Of a stretch of 21,599 bases of DNA, positions 20,998-21,599 are shown one piece after another. Position 1 is the first letter of the stretch; the number at the start of each line of letters is the position of its first letter. This DNA comes from a virus: positions 1 to 21,599 of IMG/VR virus record IMGVR_UViG_3300045968_000309. The stretch is one strand, 5' to 3'. A model generated the notes under the pieces. The model had not been told where the DNA came from and searched no databases. It worked only from the letters and a program-made list of their open reading frames with translations. Both the position numbers and the translations under genes were made by a program.

Positions 20998-21581
20998 CCA
21001 CGCCCGCACACTTGGAACGCCGCTACGTCGCACGCACCGAGGCCCGGGTCGCCGCACGCGGCCGCACGCTCGTCGGCTATGCGGCGCTCTTCAACGTCGA
21101 GAGCCGCGATCTGGGCGGGTTCGTCGAAGTGATCCGCCCGGGCGCGTTCCGGGCATCGCTCGCCGATCCCGAGACCGACGTGCGGGCGTTCTTCGATCAC
21201 GACACCGGCCGGGTTCTGGGCCGGCAGAAAAGCGGCACCCTGCGCGTCGCCGAAGACGAGCGCGGGCTCCGGTTCGAGATCGACGCTCCCGACACGACGG
21301 ACGGCCGGGACGCGGTGGAGCTCATCGGCCGCGGCGATCTCGACGGGACGAGCTTCGCCTTCCGGATGATCGAGGACGAATGGACCCGGACGGGCCGGAT
21401 CCATCGCCGGGAGCTCGTCGCGGTGGACGTCTTCGACGTGTCCGTCGTGACGTTTCCCGCCTACCCCGAGACCGAGGTCGCGCTGCGTTCGCTGCGCGTG
21501 CTCGAGGAGAGCGGGGCGCGGCGCTCCCGGACGGCGGCGGCGCGGCGGCGCCTTTCCCTCGCCATGGCGCGCGGCGCATAA
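20994..21581 (+). CDS. Prohead protease, HK97 family (U35-like)
   Basis: This 195-residue serine protease cleaves the capsid delta domain and other head proteins during maturation. It starts at ATG 20994, overlapping the portal stop. The family signature is present: VGYAALFNVESRDLGGF, VIRPGAF, catalytic His69 in FFDHDTGRVLGR, catalytic Ser120 in LDGTSFAFR, and DVFDVSVVTFPAYPET near the end. An Arg-rich tail follows. The last 36 codons (from 21473) are duplicated at 1-109 through the terminal overlap. The gene lies between portal and capsid as usual. Confidence 0.94.
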   Translation: MTTPAHLERRYVARTEARVAARGRTLVGYAALFNVESRDLGGFVEVIRPGAFRASLADPETDVRAFFDHDTGRVLGRQKSGTLRVAEDERGLRFEIDAPDTTDGRDAVELIGRGDLDGTSFAFRMIEDEWTRTGRIHRRELVAVDVFDVSVVTFPAYPETEVALRSLRVLEESGARRSRTAAARRRLSLAMARGA

Positions 21582-21599
21582 TGGCGGCGACGTGACGCG
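21473..21599. repeat. Right copy of 127-bp terminal direct repeat
   Basis: Identical to 1-127 base for base. It contains the end of the protease gene and the first 18 bases of the leader before the capsid gene. Removing one copy gives a 21,472-bp circle with no interrupted gene. Confidence 0.97.

Overview
This window reads as one complete genome of a very small, high-GC, temperate tailed phage (HK97-type head, siphovirus-like tail). The first 127 bases are repeated exactly as the last 127 bases (1-127 = 21473-21599). The molecule is therefore circular or circularly permuted, with a unique length of 21,472 bp. The prohead protease gene runs across the artificial join. 127 bp is also a common assembler k-mer length, so the repeat is most likely an assembly overlap and not a biological terminal repeat. 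The host cannot be named. Base composition is strongly GC-rich with heavy GC third positions, starts are ATG/GTG/TTG, and SD-like sites (GGAGG, GAAAGG) suggest a high-GC bacterium.

Layout, starting at packaging: small terminase (17085), large terminase (17494), portal (19135), prohead protease (20994, through the join), major capsid (294), then connector, head closure, gp10-like protein, tail terminator, tail tube, two tail-assembly proteins and a tiny tape measure (to 5426). These genes are tightly packed with stop/start overlaps, so they form one late operon. Next comes the tail-tip and fibre cluster (5431-9799): two unknown tail proteins, a collagen-like fibre, a polyglycine fibre, a cysteine-rich protein, a probable TIM-barrel glycosidase-like protein and a small Cys/His protein. 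A convergent block on the minus strand (10954-9827) encodes an HTH regulator or excisionase, a lipoprotein, a small unknown and a one-TM protein. Divergent from it is a tyrosine integrase (10941-11930), followed by a promoter-like site and a tRNA-like hairpin that is a candidate attP. Then come a small unknown gene, a predicted secreted protein and a putative replication-initiator gene (13690-14832). That gene contains a striking array of helically phased ACGT palindromes, the best candidate for the replication origin. Small accessory genes follow (14843-17080), including an HNH nuclease next to the terminase and three tandem genes that look like paralogues.

The genes make a coherent minimal lysogenic phage: integration and control, an initiator with embedded origin, HNH plus terminase for packaging, a full head and short-tail module, and elaborate fibres. 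I see no polymerase, helicase, classical endolysin or obvious CI-type repressor. Lysis must rely on unrecognised genes, possibly the minus-strand membrane protein and lipoprotein or the glycosidase-like protein. The most interesting items are the palindrome array, the tRNA-mimicking hairpin beside the integrase, paired CTA-CG-TAGGGT sites on either side of the integrase, the three tandem paralogues, and the very short tape measure in a genome this small.
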